Shown: in pieces, positions 7,046-15,891 of the stretch | Layout: each line of letters opens with the position of its first letter | Numbering within the stretch: position 1 is the first letter of the stretch | Assembly (NCBI RefSeq): GCF_022808595.1 | Contig: NZ_JAKUCN010000007.1 | Location: 62,001 to 126,000 of the forward strand | Direction of reading: 5' to 3' | Origin: Microvirga solisilvae | GTDB taxonomy: Bacteria; Pseudomonadota; Alphaproteobacteria; Rhizobiales; Beijerinckiaceae | DNA length: 64,000 nt | Program-made: the position numbers and the translations under genes | The notes under the pieces: model-generated | Database searches by the model: none | Seen by the model: the letters and a program-made list of their open reading frames with translations, nothing else | What the model was told of the DNA's origin: nothing

Positions 7046-7444
7046 TTACGGGAGGCTTGTGCTGCTCTTCTGGATCATGGTTTCGAGAATGGCGGCCAGG
7101 TCCTTTTTCTCCTGTCCGCGACGCGTGTCTTCCTTGATGCGCCCGAAGACCTTCTCCGTCCGCTTGACCTGCATGGCCTTTTCCATCGTCACGGCCTTCT
7201 GAACGACGATCTCTCCTTGGGTTCGCACTTCCTCCAGAGCCAGCGTCTTCAAGCGTTTGGCCATCACATCCGTGAAGAGACCGTGAAGCACGTCCCTGTC
7301 GCTCATGGTCTGAAGCAGCTCTTCCTGAGCCGTTTTAAGCTCGCTCTCCTGACGCTGAAGATTGGCAAGGTGGAGTTCCGCATTCTTATGAAGATGCTTC
7401 TGGACCTTGATGATCCGGTCGAATTTCTTCAGTCGCTGCTTCAT
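7046..7444 (-). CDS. FliJ-like coiled-coil export protein (tentative)
   Basis: The 132-residue product is almost entirely charged amphipathic helix, with two long arms rich in Lys, Glu and Gln and a turn near residues 45-60. This is the shape and length of FliJ, the coiled-coil stalk that links the FliI ATPase to the FlhA export gate. No other fliJ candidate is in the window. It starts 4 bp after the fliR stop and precedes the rod-binding protein. FliJ proteins have little conserved sequence, so the call is from length, composition and position. Confidence 0.65.
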   Translation of the reverse strand: MKQRLKKFDRIIKVQKHLHKNAELHLANLQRQESELKTAQEELLQTMSDRDVLHGLFTDVMAKRLKTLALEEVRTQGEIVVQKAVTMEKAMQVKRTEKVFGRIKEDTRRGQEKKDLAAILETMIQKSSTSLP

Positions 7445-7448
7445 CGCT

Positions 7449-8201
7449 CTAATTCCTCAGCCAGGAGACATAAGCATCCATGAAAAGCAGCACGTAATCT
7501 TGCGCCGCGAAATACATGACGAAGAGACCGCCTGCCATGACGAAGGGCGTGACGATGAAGAAGACCGGAATTTGCGGCGTCAGCTTGTTGGCGAGCCCTG
7601 CCGCCAGGTTGACGACGACGGAATAGAGAAGAAACGGACTGCTGATCCTGAGAGCCAGAACGAAAGCGTCCCCGACCTGATCCACCAGTTCCACCAGTGA
7701 CGATTGCCAGCCGAGCCCCTGCCCGACCGGGATCCTCGAATAGGATGCGATAAGTCCCCGAAACAGCTCCCAATGAAGATCCGAGAGGAAAATGAGCGCC
7801 GTTGCCACCATCATGATGAGCGAACTGATCGCCGGAAGCGGCTCGGCCTCGTCGATGGGCGTGCCGGGCATGCCGCCGTAGCCGATAGCCATGGCAACAG
7901 CCGTCAGCATGGTTTGAAGGGCAAGGAAGTAAACACGTCCCAGAAGCCCGAACAGGAGCCCGACAAGCGTCTCGGACGCGATCCAGGTCATCAGCACGGC
8001 GGGCGGGCGCTCGGAAATGCCGCTTGCGATCTTGTCCAAGAGCACCGGCGACAATGCCAAGCTCACGGTGAGCGCCAGAAACAGGCGAACATGCACCGGA
8101 ATGCGGTTGCTCGACAGCGCCGGCGCAATCAGCATGCATCCGCCGATGCGGCAAAAGATCAGGAAGATGCCGAGAATCGTATCCGGAACGATTTGGCTCA
8201 C
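7449..8201 (-). CDS. fliR: Flagellar export gate protein FliR
   Basis: FliR is a membrane subunit of the flagellar type III export gate with FliP and FliQ. The 250-residue protein has several hydrophobic segments spread along its length and the family features [21 protein letters not shown] near the N-terminus and [19 protein letters not shown] in the middle. The length is normal for the family. Its start overlaps the flhA stop by 4 bp (8198-8201). Confidence 0.95.
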   Translation of the reverse strand: MSQIVPDTILGIFLIFCRIGGCMLIAPALSSNRIPVHVRLFLALTVSLALSPVLLDKIASGISERPPAVLMTWIASETLVGLLFGLLGRVYFLALQTMLTAVAMAIGYGGMPGTPIDEAEPLPAISSLIMMVATALIFLSDLHWELFRGLIASYSRIPVGQGLGWQSSLVELVDQVGDAFVLALRISSPFLLYSVVVNLAAGLANKLTPQIPVFFIVTPFVMAGGLFVMYFAAQDYVLLFMDAYVSWLRN

Positions 8202-10273
8202 GCGACCGTACCGAGAGAATTGACCTCGACGCCACGGGCAATCTCCAAGTGAGACAGGACCGGCAGGGACGAGAACATCCGCTCGATGATCATGCGGACA
8301 TAGGGCCTGGCATCAGGAGCCGTGACGATGGCGAAGTTCTTGACCTGCCCCATCCGGTTCTTGATGGCCTCCGATGCCTCGGTTCCGAACTGCTCGACGA
8401 GACGCGGATCGATATCGAATTCCACCACGTCGCCCTTGGCATCGCGCTTCAGGCTCTGATGGAAGGCGATGTCCCACTTGTTGCCAAGACGAAGGACATT
8501 GAGAGCGCCCCCTTCCGCCAGATCGCCGCAGATCTGCTGGGCCATGCGCACGCGCACATGCTCCACGAGCTGCTCGGCCCTGCGTGCATGCGGGGCGATC
8601 TCGGCGATCGCTTCCAGGATCAGGCTCAGGTTGCGGATCGAAACGCGCTCCGCGAGCAGAAGTTTCAGCACCGCCTGCAGACCGGAATAGGAAATCTGCG
8701 ACGGGCAGATATCGTCGAGCAGGCGCTTATATTCAGGCTCCAGGCCATCCAGGAGATTGCGGACGTCCTTGTAGGACAGAAGCTGGGGCAGATTGTTGCG
8801 GATGACCTCGCTCAAATGCGTCAGCAGAACAGATGCTCCATCGACCGCCGTGAAGCCTTGGCGCTTGATCTCGCCGGCATAGGCATCCGAGACCCACATC
8901 GCCTTCATGCCGAAGGCCGGCTCGCGGACTTCGTCGCCGGGAACATCCGGCACCGGTCCATCGCCCAGAACGACCATAAGGTCGCCAGGCCTGACCTCGT
9001 GGGTGGCTACCACCGTGCCATGGATCTTGATCTGATAGCTCTTCGCCGGGATCATGAAGCTGTCGGAGAGCTTCACATCAGGAAGCACGAAGCCGAAATC
9101 CTGAGCGAACTTCTTGCGCATCTTCTTGACGCGGTGCGCGAGATCGCCGTGGAAGCTTGCGAGATGGGAGGACAGGTGCTTGCCCAGGCAAAGCTCCACC
9201 TCCGCCATCTTGAGGGATTCCTTGACCGTGTCGGTCGCCTCGAGAAGGTTCTGCTGCTGCACCTCCTCCTGTTGCTGTTTCTCCTTCGCCTCCTGCTCAG
9301 CGCGTTGCCGTGGAATGCTGTAGGCGACGAAGCCCATGAAGCCGCCGAGCGCGAGGAACGGGATCATCGGCAAACCCGGGACGATGGCGAAAACGAACAT
9401 CATGCCGGCAGCCACCATCAGGGCGCGCGGATAGGCACCGAGCTGATCGAGAACCGCCTGCTGCGCCTGCCCGCGCGTGCCGCCCTTGGAGACCAGGAGG
9501 CCTGCCGCCAGTGAAACGACGAGAGCCGGGATCTGGCTGACCAGGCCATCGCCAACGGAAAGCTGGGTGAAGATGTCGGCTGCCTTCGAGAGCGACATCC
9601 CGTGGCGCGTGACGCCGATGATGATGCCGCCGAAGATGTTGACGGCAATCGTGATCAAGCTGGCGACGGCCTCGCCGCGCACGAACTTCGATGCACCGTC
9701 CATGGAACCGAAGAAGGCGCTCTCCTCCTCAAGTTCCCGGCGCCTTCTCTGCGCTTCCTTCTCGTCGATGAGGCCTGCCGAGAGATCGGCATCGATAGCC
9801 ATCTGCTTGCCGGGAATGGCATCGAGGGTGAAGCGTGCTCCGACCTCGGCGATACGGGTAGCGCCCTTGGTGATCACCAGGAAGTTGACGGTGATGAGGA
9901 TGATGAAGACCACGATACCGATGACGAAGTCACCGCTCATGACGAAGCGCGAGAAACCGCTGATCACGTGGCCGGCCGCCTCGACGCCATGGTGGCCATT
10001 CGAAAGGATGAGACGCGTCGAGGCAATGCTGAGGGCCAACCGCAAGAGAGTGGCGATCAGCAGGACGGTCGGAAAGGCGGAGAATTCCAGGGGCTTCTGA
10101 ATCCAGAGAGCCACCATGAGAATGAGAACCGACAGGGCAATCGAAAAGGCGAGCCCCATATCGATGGCCAAGGGCGGGATCGGCAGGAACAGGATGGCCA
10201 GGATCGTGACGACTGCGCCCGCGAACATCACGTCGCGGCCGCGATCCTTTGCCTTCACCTCACCTGACGCCAT
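8198..10273 (-). CDS. flhA: Flagellar export apparatus protein FlhA
   Basis: FlhA forms the nonameric export gate. The N-terminal half holds about eight membrane segments (from about residue 17 to 320) and the cytoplasmic FHIPEP loop, including [17 protein letters not shown] and [16 protein letters not shown] sequence. The C-terminal half is the cytoplasmic docking ring for chaperone-substrate complexes. The ATG at 10273 is preceded by GGGAGGAG at ideal distance and gives 691 residues, the usual size; an upstream ATG at 10297 is less likely. It follows fliQ after about 100 bp that contain a 7-bp inverted repeat (ATGCGAC...GTCGCAT) and no ORF. Confidence 0.97.
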   Translation of the reverse strand: MASGEVKAKDRGRDVMFAGAVVTILAILFLPIPPLAIDMGLAFSIALSVLILMVALWIQKPLEFSAFPTVLLIATLLRLALSIASTRLILSNGHHGVEAAGHVISGFSRFVMSGDFVIGIVVFIILITVNFLVITKGATRIAEVGARFTLDAIPGKQMAIDADLSAGLIDEKEAQRRRRELEEESAFFGSMDGASKFVRGEAVASLITIAVNIFGGIIIGVTRHGMSLSKAADIFTQLSVGDGLVSQIPALVVSLAAGLLVSKGGTRGQAQQAVLDQLGAYPRALMVAAGMMFVFAIVPGLPMIPFLALGGFMGFVAYSIPRQRAEQEAKEKQQQEEVQQQNLLEATDTVKESLKMAEVELCLGKHLSSHLASFHGDLAHRVKKMRKKFAQDFGFVLPDVKLSDSFMIPAKSYQIKIHGTVVATHEVRPGDLMVVLGDGPVPDVPGDEVREPAFGMKAMWVSDAYAGEIKRQGFTAVDGASVLLTHLSEVIRNNLPQLLSYKDVRNLLDGLEPEYKRLLDDICPSQISYSGLQAVLKLLLAERVSIRNLSLILEAIAEIAPHARRAEQLVEHVRVRMAQQICGDLAEGGALNVLRLGNKWDIAFHQSLKRDAKGDVVEFDIDPRLVEQFGTEASEAIKNRMGQVKNFAIVTAPDARPYVRMIIERMFSSLPVLSHLEIARGVEVNSLGTVA

Positions 10274-10375
10274 ATGCTCCTCCCTATGGCGAGCCAATCA
10301 TCCGACTGACACATGCGACATGGAGCTTGCGTGAAGGTCGCATGGCGGTTTTGGGGAGTGCTTTTCGTTTCTTTC

Positions 10376-10642
10376 TCAGAACCCTGTTACGATCCGCCCG
10401 TAAACCAGCTCCGTGAAGGCGAAGATCTGGGATCCCACCAAGCCCCCGGTCAGGAGCGTGACGACCAGGATGGCGATGATCTTAGGAATGAATGTCAGCG
10501 TCACTTCCTGGATCTGCGTGAGAGCCTGAATCAGCGCGATGGCAATGCCGATCACCATGGCTGCCAGAACAGCCGGTCCCGAGCCGATGATGACCGTCCA
10601 TATGGCTGCCCGGACCAGTTCGAGAGCGTCGACTTCATTCAT
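10376..10642 (-). CDS. fliQ: Flagellar export gate protein FliQ
   Basis: FliQ is a small two-helix subunit of the FliPQR export gate. The frame from the ATG at 10642 encodes 88 residues, the family norm, with membrane segments at about 14-40 and 52-76 and the conserved IQALTQIQEVTLTFIPKI between them. The ATG lies one base after the flgD stop codon, indicating translational coupling. A longer frame from 10687 inside flgD would be abnormal in length. Separation of fliQ and fliR from fliP (30.8 kb) is common in this order of bacteria. Confidence 0.95.
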   Translation of the reverse strand: MNEVDALELVRAAIWTVIIGSGPAVLAAMVIGIAIALIQALTQIQEVTLTFIPKIIAILVVTLLTGGLVGSQIFAFTELVYGRIVTGF

Positions 10643-10643
10643 C

Positions 10644-11039
10644 TCAGCTGACCACGATTCCTTCACCGAGGACAATCTTCTGTCCATTCTCGAGCGTGGC
10701 GAGGGGGCCCATGCTGGTGATCTGAACGGATGTCACCTTGCCCGAGACCTCGCCGTCCGGGGTGGAAACCGTACGCCCGATCACGCTGTCGGCCTGGGAC
10801 AATGCGAAGGACGAGAGCAGCGCATCGAGCTTCTCGTTGCTCTTTACTGCCTGCTCGACCTGGGAGAACGTGGCGAGCTGCGCCATGTAATCCGTCGACT
10901 TCATCGGATCCGTGGGATCCTGGTTCTTCATCTGCGTCATCAGCAGCTTCAGAAAATTGTCGTAGCTGACCGTCGACGTGTTCTGGCTCGCGGCCGCGTT
11001 CTGCGCCGCAGCCGGAGGGGTGATTGCACTGACATTCAT
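10644..11039 (-). CDS. flgD: Flagellar hook capping protein FlgD
   Basis: FlgD caps the growing hook so that FlgE subunits polymerise. The 131-residue protein has the diagnostic N-terminal segment YDNFLKLLMTQMKNQDPTDP followed by MKSTDYMAQLATFSQVEQ. It is short: the C-terminal Tudor/FnIII-like domains of enterobacterial FlgD are reduced to a single strand-rich tail of about 45 residues, as in other rhizobial FlgD. It lies between flbT and fliQ, downstream of the flgE-flgK-flgL block. Confidence 0.94.
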   Translation of the reverse strand: MNVSAITPPAAAQNAAASQNTSTVSYDNFLKLLMTQMKNQDPTDPMKSTDYMAQLATFSQVEQAVKSNEKLDALLSSFALSQADSVIGRTVSTPDGEVSGKVTSVQITSMGPLATLENGQKIVLGEGIVVS

Positions 11040-11053
11040 CTCATGTCTCCGTT

Positions 11054-11476
11054 TCAGGCGGCCTTCTCGGACACGACCACAGGCTCGGCAGGCACGGGCG
11101 CTTCGATCTTCTCGAACATTCCCCGAATGACCTTCAGCGCCTCGAAGAAACGCGCCACCGCGACGAACTCAGCAACGCTCTTGAGCTGGGCTCTGACATG
11201 ATCGTCCGGAGCCAATACGACAAGCGGATCATAGATCTTGCGGAAGGCCAGCATTCCCTTTTCCTCCTCCTGAGGATTGATGAGGAGAGACTGGACGACG
11301 AAGTAGAGCTGGCGCATAGGCGTCGTTGCATCCGCCAGCTGGAGCACGTGACTTTCCAGAAGGAAGCGTGCGTCGTTGAGAAGGCTCAATGTAACCTTCT
11401 GGCTGACGGTGAGCACGGCGCCGTTGATGAAAATCCGTTCGCCGGCCTTGAGGGAAAAGCGCATTTTCGCAGTCAT
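11054..11476 (-). CDS. flbT: Flagellin synthesis repressor FlbT
   Basis: FlbT is a post-transcriptional regulator that acts on the 5' leader of flagellin mRNA in alphaproteobacteria. The 140-residue protein shows the family N-terminus (MRFSLKAGERIFINGAV from residue 5) and the segment RQLYFVVQSLLINP. The ATG at 11476 overlaps the flaF stop by 4 bp (ATGA); the longer frame to 11572 lies inside flaF and is rejected. The flagellin leader at 2936-3077 is the obvious target to test. The last 15 residues are a variable Pro/Val/Glu-rich tail. Confidence 0.93.
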   Translation of the reverse strand: MTAKMRFSLKAGERIFINGAVLTVSQKVTLSLLNDARFLLESHVLQLADATTPMRQLYFVVQSLLINPQEEEKGMLAFRKIYDPLVVLAPDDHVRAQLKSVAEFVAVARFFEALKVIRGMFEKIEAPVPAEPVVVSEKAA

Positions 11477-11820
11477 TTCAGGCCGTCCTTGATCAAGATG
11501 TTGATGTCGATAAGCGCCGCGAGATTGGAATGCTCTCCGCGCACGATGAGATCGGATTCCCGCATGACCCAAAGGCCGATCGAGATCAGCTGGCCCTTGA
11601 GCTTGTCCGGGAGGGCATTCTCGGGATGGCCCAGATCCTTGATCAGGAAGGTCCAGAGCCGCTGCAGAAAAACGATGGCGCCGAGCATTTCGGGCGATTG
11701 CGACTGATGCCCTTCCGCCGCGCGCAGCAACGTGATGGCGCGATCGAAAAGCTCATACTCGCGCTGCCGGCAGTCTTTCGGCGAATCCTCGAGAATCTCG
11801 GAATAGGAGAACTGATACAT
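11473..11820 (-). CDS. flaF: Flagellin synthesis activator FlaF
   Basis: FlaF works with or against FlbT to set flagellin synthesis and secretion in alphaproteobacteria. The 115-residue helical protein has the typical N-terminus MYQFSYSEILEDS and the family segment LWTFLIKDLGHPENALPDKLK. Length is normal. It is coupled to flbT by a 4-bp overlap and follows flgL by 16 bp, the conserved flgK-flgL-flaF-flbT-flgD order of this group. Confidence 0.94.
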   Translation of the reverse strand: MYQFSYSEILEDSPKDCRQREYELFDRAITLLRAAEGHQSQSPEMLGAIVFLQRLWTFLIKDLGHPENALPDKLKGQLISIGLWVMRESDLIVRGEHSNLAALIDINILIKDGLK

Positions 11821-11836
11821 CTATGCTTTCCTGCCC

Positions 11837-12874
11837 TTAAATAAACTTGATCAAGCTCAATTGATTGAGTTGCGCCGTGAGGGAATACGAAGTCTGGATC
11901 TGAGTGGCGAGCTGATCGACCCGCACCTTCGCCTCCGCCGGATCGACAGCCTCGTAATTCGTCACCCTTTCCTCGAAGAAATTCTTCTGAAAGCTCATCC
12001 GCTCATTGGCTTCGTCGATCTTCTGCTGCGCTGTGCCCAGATCGGCCTGCACCTGAGTTATCTCGTTGATGCCATTTCCCAAGGTGCCGATCACGCTGTT
12101 GAGAAGGTACTCGCGCGCTCCGTCGTTGAGATTTTCAATCCCTAAGTCGAAGGTCATCACGTAGCCCATGGCCAACTGCCGGAAGGCGGTCTCGTTGACA
12201 TTCGCGGACGTCTCGACCCGCTCTGTCGGTGAAATCAGGTTTTGGATGTTTTTATCCGATGCCTCGGACCAGGTCCCTTTCCACTGATTCTCGAAGAGAT
12301 CGGCCAATGGCCCTTCGATGAAAGCCTTCATCTCGTCCGGCGTGATCTCGGCAACCTGCGCCGCATCGGATTGCGGAAAAGTGAAATGAGTGAGGAACGC
12401 CTCGTCGATATCCGCCTTTGCAGCGAACTCATAAGCGTTCAGCGGCTTGACCTTCGAGTTGATGCCGCCGAACACGTATTGCCCGCCGATATTCTCGTTG
12501 GCAGCGGAGATCAGCTTGTCCAGAGCCGCTTTGGCCTGGCCTTTGATCAGGGGAACATCCTGTACCCCCACTCTCACGCCGATCAGAGAATCCCGGAAGG
12601 TGTTGGCGGAGGCTCGGACCTGATCGAGCGTGGCCGCTGTGGATTTGAGCCGCAAGGTCGCCGTCGTGTTGCTATCGGTCAAGGCGTCGAGCGTGGCCCG
12701 CTCCTGGCGAAGCGACAGGGACTTTCCGGTCGTGCGCCCGAGAGCGAGGCCCACATCGGCATGGCGTCCGGTGACGACCTCTTTGTTGGCCTTCACGATT
12801 TCGGACTGGAGCTTGTCGAGGGTGGCCCTGGGTGAATTCCAGAGAGTGGAGGACGAGATGAATGTTGTTTTCAT
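11837..12874 (-). CDS. flgL: Hook-filament junction protein FlgL (HAP3)
   Basis: FlgL joins the hook to the filament next to flagellin. The 345-residue protein is a flagellin-like molecule with helical N- and C-terminal core regions (about 1-140 and 240-345) and a short middle domain. The start MKTTFISSSTLWNSPRATL is typical of rhizobial FlgL. It follows flgK by 3 bp and is exported, probably with the FlgN-like chaperone encoded at 6.2-6.6 kb. Confidence 0.93.
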   Translation of the reverse strand: MKTTFISSSTLWNSPRATLDKLQSEIVKANKEVVTGRHADVGLALGRTTGKSLSLRQERATLDALTDSNTTATLRLKSTAATLDQVRASANTFRDSLIGVRVGVQDVPLIKGQAKAALDKLISAANENIGGQYVFGGINSKVKPLNAYEFAAKADIDEAFLTHFTFPQSDAAQVAEITPDEMKAFIEGPLADLFENQWKGTWSEASDKNIQNLISPTERVETSANVNETAFRQLAMGYVMTFDLGIENLNDGAREYLLNSVIGTLGNGINEITQVQADLGTAQQKIDEANERMSFQKNFFEERVTNYEAVDPAEAKVRVDQLATQIQTSYSLTAQLNQLSLIKFI

Positions 12875-12877
12875 GCC

Positions 12878-14329
12878 TTACCCCACCGCGTTGAGAAGTG
12901 TCTTGAGCATTTGGTCGATCACCGAGAGCAGTTTCGCGGACGCGGCGTAGGATTTCTCCAGCTGCAGCATCAGAGCCGTCTCGTCGTCCATGTTGACGTC
13001 TGTCGCGTTCGAGAGCGCCTCGGATGCCTGGGCGAGCAGCGTTTCCTGATAGGAGAGCTGCTGCGAGGAATCCTGCCGCTTGGCCTCGACCCAGCCCGCA
13101 GACGAAGAAGCGAAATCCTGAATCGTCAGCGCATCACCGAGTCCGAGGCCCGGATCGAAATCCTGCGAGGTCTCCATCGCATCGACGAGCTGATACAGGC
13201 GCGCTGAGAACGATGCCGTTCCATCGCCTTGCCTGTAGGGAGCGCCATTGATATCGCCGTCGCGGATCCTCTCGTAAAGCCCGGGCGGGCTCAGCGTAGG
13301 ATCAACCTTGGGGTTCACTTTGAGCCGCGCGGCCAGCCCCGCAGATGCAGGCATTTCGGGGATGGTCGGAGTGCCATTCTCGGTAAACACGCCCGCCAGA
13401 TCAGCGAGACCCGCCTTGCTTTCCTTGAACGCCTCGATGAGACCGCGAGCCAGTTCGTCAAGCTGACGCTGATAACCGACGGCCACGTCATCCCTCAACT
13501 GGACGAGGCCGACGAGCTTGCCGGAGTTCAGCGGCATCGGTGAATTGCTGCCCGTCACCTGAACGCCATCGATGAAGACGGCTCCGCCGGGCTTGCCGGC
13601 CTCCAGAGGAACGCTCGCGTCATAGCGGACGCTGCGCGGCAACCTGTCGAAGAGCGGCACGCCGCTATCGGTGTAAATTGCGATATCGTTGTCGGCCCGT
13701 GGGACGACGGTGATGCCGATCTCCTCGGACAGCTTTGCAATCAGCTGATCTCGCGTATCGAGAGCATCCGAGACATCACGGCCCAAAGCCGAGCCGCTCA
13801 TGACCTCGTCATTGGCCAGCTTGAACTTGGCCAGCATCTCGTTGATGCGGGCGACCGACTCGCCGATCTGGACTTGTGTCTCCTGGCGCACCGCATTGAT
13901 ACTCGCGGTCGCCTGGTTGAGGCTCGTCGCGAGATCATTGGCGGCCTTCACGAAGCCCCGCGCCAGGACATTGTCGTCAGGCGCGTTCGCATATTGCTTG
14001 AGCGCTGCCGAGAGAGCACCGACGCGGGCAGCCGGAGATGTATCCAGCTCCGGATCGCCGATCGTATGGCTCAAGCGCTGGAGTCCTTCGAGCAACGCCT
14101 TCTGAGTCGCTGCATCCGACGTGGTCTCCAGCATCTTGTTGAGGAGCGCCCGATCGCTCGCCCTGAGCACCACCACGCGGGCGAAGCCGCCCTGCGTGCT
14201 CAGCGCACCGATCTTTCGCGAATAGGAGGGATCCGTCGCACCCGCCGTGTTGCGGGAGACCACCGCCATTTGCGACTGCGATGCCTGGAGCGATGAGCGC
14301 GCCGTGTTATAGGCAACGGTAAGAGACAT
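12878..14329 (-). CDS. flgK: Hook-filament junction protein FlgK (HAP1)
   Basis: FlgK forms the junction ring directly on the hook. The 483-residue protein has the family N-terminus (SLQASQSQMAVVSRNTAGATDPSYSRK) and a C-terminus with NMDDETALMLQLEKSYAASAKLLSVIDQMLKTLL, part of the coiled core that continues the axial structure. Length is normal for an alphaproteobacterial FlgK. It follows flgE by about 30 bp and precedes flgL. Confidence 0.95.
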   Translation of the reverse strand: MSLTVAYNTARSSLQASQSQMAVVSRNTAGATDPSYSRKIGALSTQGGFARVVVLRASDRALLNKMLETTSDAATQKALLEGLQRLSHTIGDPELDTSPAARVGALSAALKQYANAPDDNVLARGFVKAANDLATSLNQATASINAVRQETQVQIGESVARINEMLAKFKLANDEVMSGSALGRDVSDALDTRDQLIAKLSEEIGITVVPRADNDIAIYTDSGVPLFDRLPRSVRYDASVPLEAGKPGGAVFIDGVQVTGSNSPMPLNSGKLVGLVQLRDDVAVGYQRQLDELARGLIEAFKESKAGLADLAGVFTENGTPTIPEMPASAGLAARLKVNPKVDPTLSPPGLYERIRDGDINGAPYRQGDGTASFSARLYQLVDAMETSQDFDPGLGLGDALTIQDFASSSAGWVEAKRQDSSQQLSYQETLLAQASEALSNATDVNMDDETALMLQLEKSYAASAKLLSVIDQMLKTLLNAVG

Positions 14330-14359
14330 TCTTGGATTCCGGGAGAATGAGCGAGGCCA

Positions 14360-15802
14360 TTACCGCTTCAGGTTCATGAGAACGTCGAGCAGCTCGGAAC
14401 CGGTCTGGAACACTTTCGAGTTTGCCGTGTAGCTGGTCTGCGCCTCGATCATGGCCGTCAGCTCGGTGCCGATATCCACGTTCGATCCCTCGAGCGCCCC
14501 GGAGGTCACCGATCCGAAAGTGCCGGTTTCCGGGAAGCCCACCTGGTAGCCACCCGAGCTTGCCGTCATCTCGTAGACGTTGCCCGCACGAGGAGAGAGA
14601 TTGTCCGGGCTAGGCACGGTCGCCAGCGGAATTCTGTAGGCCGCGACACGGGATCCATCTTCATAGACGGCATAGACCGTACCGTCGGGGGCGAACTCCG
14701 CACTCTTTACGGCCGACGGACCATTGCCGTTGGCCGAGCCCGTGACGGAATACTCGCCCGCAAGCTGCGTCATGCCGGTCATATCCAGCTTGAAGTTTTT
14801 ACCCTTGGGAATTCCGAACTCCAACGACGTAGGACTGACGAGCTGTCCAAGGTCGTTGAACGTTACCGTTGTCGGTCCATCCAACCGAGTGGTGCCGTTA
14901 TAGATCGCGATTTCCCAGGTCTTCTCTCCGGTTCTCTCCAGCTGAATATCGACTTTGACAGGGTTTCCGACGTTGTCGAACACCTGGAGAGAGGACGTCT
15001 TCTTGGCCGGCGTCATATCCGTGAAGGATCCGGTGACGCCCGTGCCAGCAGGATCGGATGTCAGCACGAGATTGCCGGTGGCCAGGTCCTTGGACGCCAC
15101 AACTCCGTTGAGTGTGCCGCCCGCGACGGCAGTGTTGATTGCGGTGACCAGATCATCCACAGTGCCTTGCGTCGTCACATTGAATGTCTGAAGAGCACCG
15201 CCGCCGACGGAGAACTGGATCTTGTCGCGGGGCGTCAGGTTTGAGATGCTGATATCGACGAAATCGGCGCCAGGAATTCCGGCCACTTCCGTCGTGGTAT
15301 AGGGGAGATTGCCCTTGAACGCGCCTGCGGTCGATCCGGCAGCCTGCATGCCGAAATCCGACATATTGACGGGGACGACATCGTCGAGACTGTTCAAGGA
15401 CGGGTCGACGCCCAGCTTATAGCCCATGAGGGTGAAGCCGGCCGCGTTGACGAGATTGCCGTTTCGACCGTCGACGACGAAGTTGCCGGCGCGGGTCAGG
15501 TAATTGGCTCCGCCGGGATCCGAGACGACGAAGAAGCCGTTGCCGGAGATCGCGAGATCCGTTGCCGATGTGGTATAGGCAATCGGTCCCTGATCGCCGA
15601 TCGTGTAACGCACCCTGCTCGTGACAGAGCCGGAATTATAGTTTCCTTCGCTGGACGGGAGGATGAGCGAAGAGAACTCCGTCGAGGCACGCTTGTAGCC
15701 GGTCGTGCTCGAGTTCTGGATATTCTCTGCAACCGTGCCCAGCTTGTTCGACTGAGCATTCATGCCGGAAACACCGCTGCGAAGGACGCCATAAAGACTC
15801 AT
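14360..15802 (-). CDS. flgE: Flagellar hook protein FlgE
   Basis: FlgE polymerises into the hook, the universal joint. The 480-residue protein has the rod/hook N-terminus (MSLYGVLRSGVSGMNAQSNKL), the surface domains, and the C-terminal core with ALEGSNVDIGTELTAMIEAQ. The segment at about residues 195-255 (IQFSVGGGALQTFNV through GTLNGVVASK to LVLTSD) closely resembles the variable modules of the flagellin at 1.4-2.9 kb. The 89-bp gap before it probably holds its promoter, but I could not identify boxes there. Confidence 0.96.
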   Translation of the reverse strand: MSLYGVLRSGVSGMNAQSNKLGTVAENIQNSSTTGYKRASTEFSSLILPSSEGNYNSGSVTSRVRYTIGDQGPIAYTTSATDLAISGNGFFVVSDPGGANYLTRAGNFVVDGRNGNLVNAAGFTLMGYKLGVDPSLNSLDDVVPVNMSDFGMQAAGSTAGAFKGNLPYTTTEVAGIPGADFVDISISNLTPRDKIQFSVGGGALQTFNVTTQGTVDDLVTAINTAVAGGTLNGVVASKDLATGNLVLTSDPAGTGVTGSFTDMTPAKKTSSLQVFDNVGNPVKVDIQLERTGEKTWEIAIYNGTTRLDGPTTVTFNDLGQLVSPTSLEFGIPKGKNFKLDMTGMTQLAGEYSVTGSANGNGPSAVKSAEFAPDGTVYAVYEDGSRVAAYRIPLATVPSPDNLSPRAGNVYEMTASSGGYQVGFPETGTFGSVTSGALEGSNVDIGTELTAMIEAQTSYTANSKVFQTGSELLDVLMNLKR

Positions 15803-15891
15803 CTGAAACTCCTGCGAATTCGTTGAAAGCTAACACCAGGATGCTTGTGCGAAGCTGGGGCGTGGGTTGAGGGAGCGAAGACCATCGAAAG

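Noticed and set aside
8249..9514. 421-codon plus-strand ORF opposite flhA
   Set aside because: Shadow of flhA, no ribosome site or domain.
10274..10375. Inverted repeat ATGCGAC...GTCGCAT between fliQ and flhA as a terminator
   Set aside because: No T-tract follows on the minus strand and the genes are expected to be co-transcribed.
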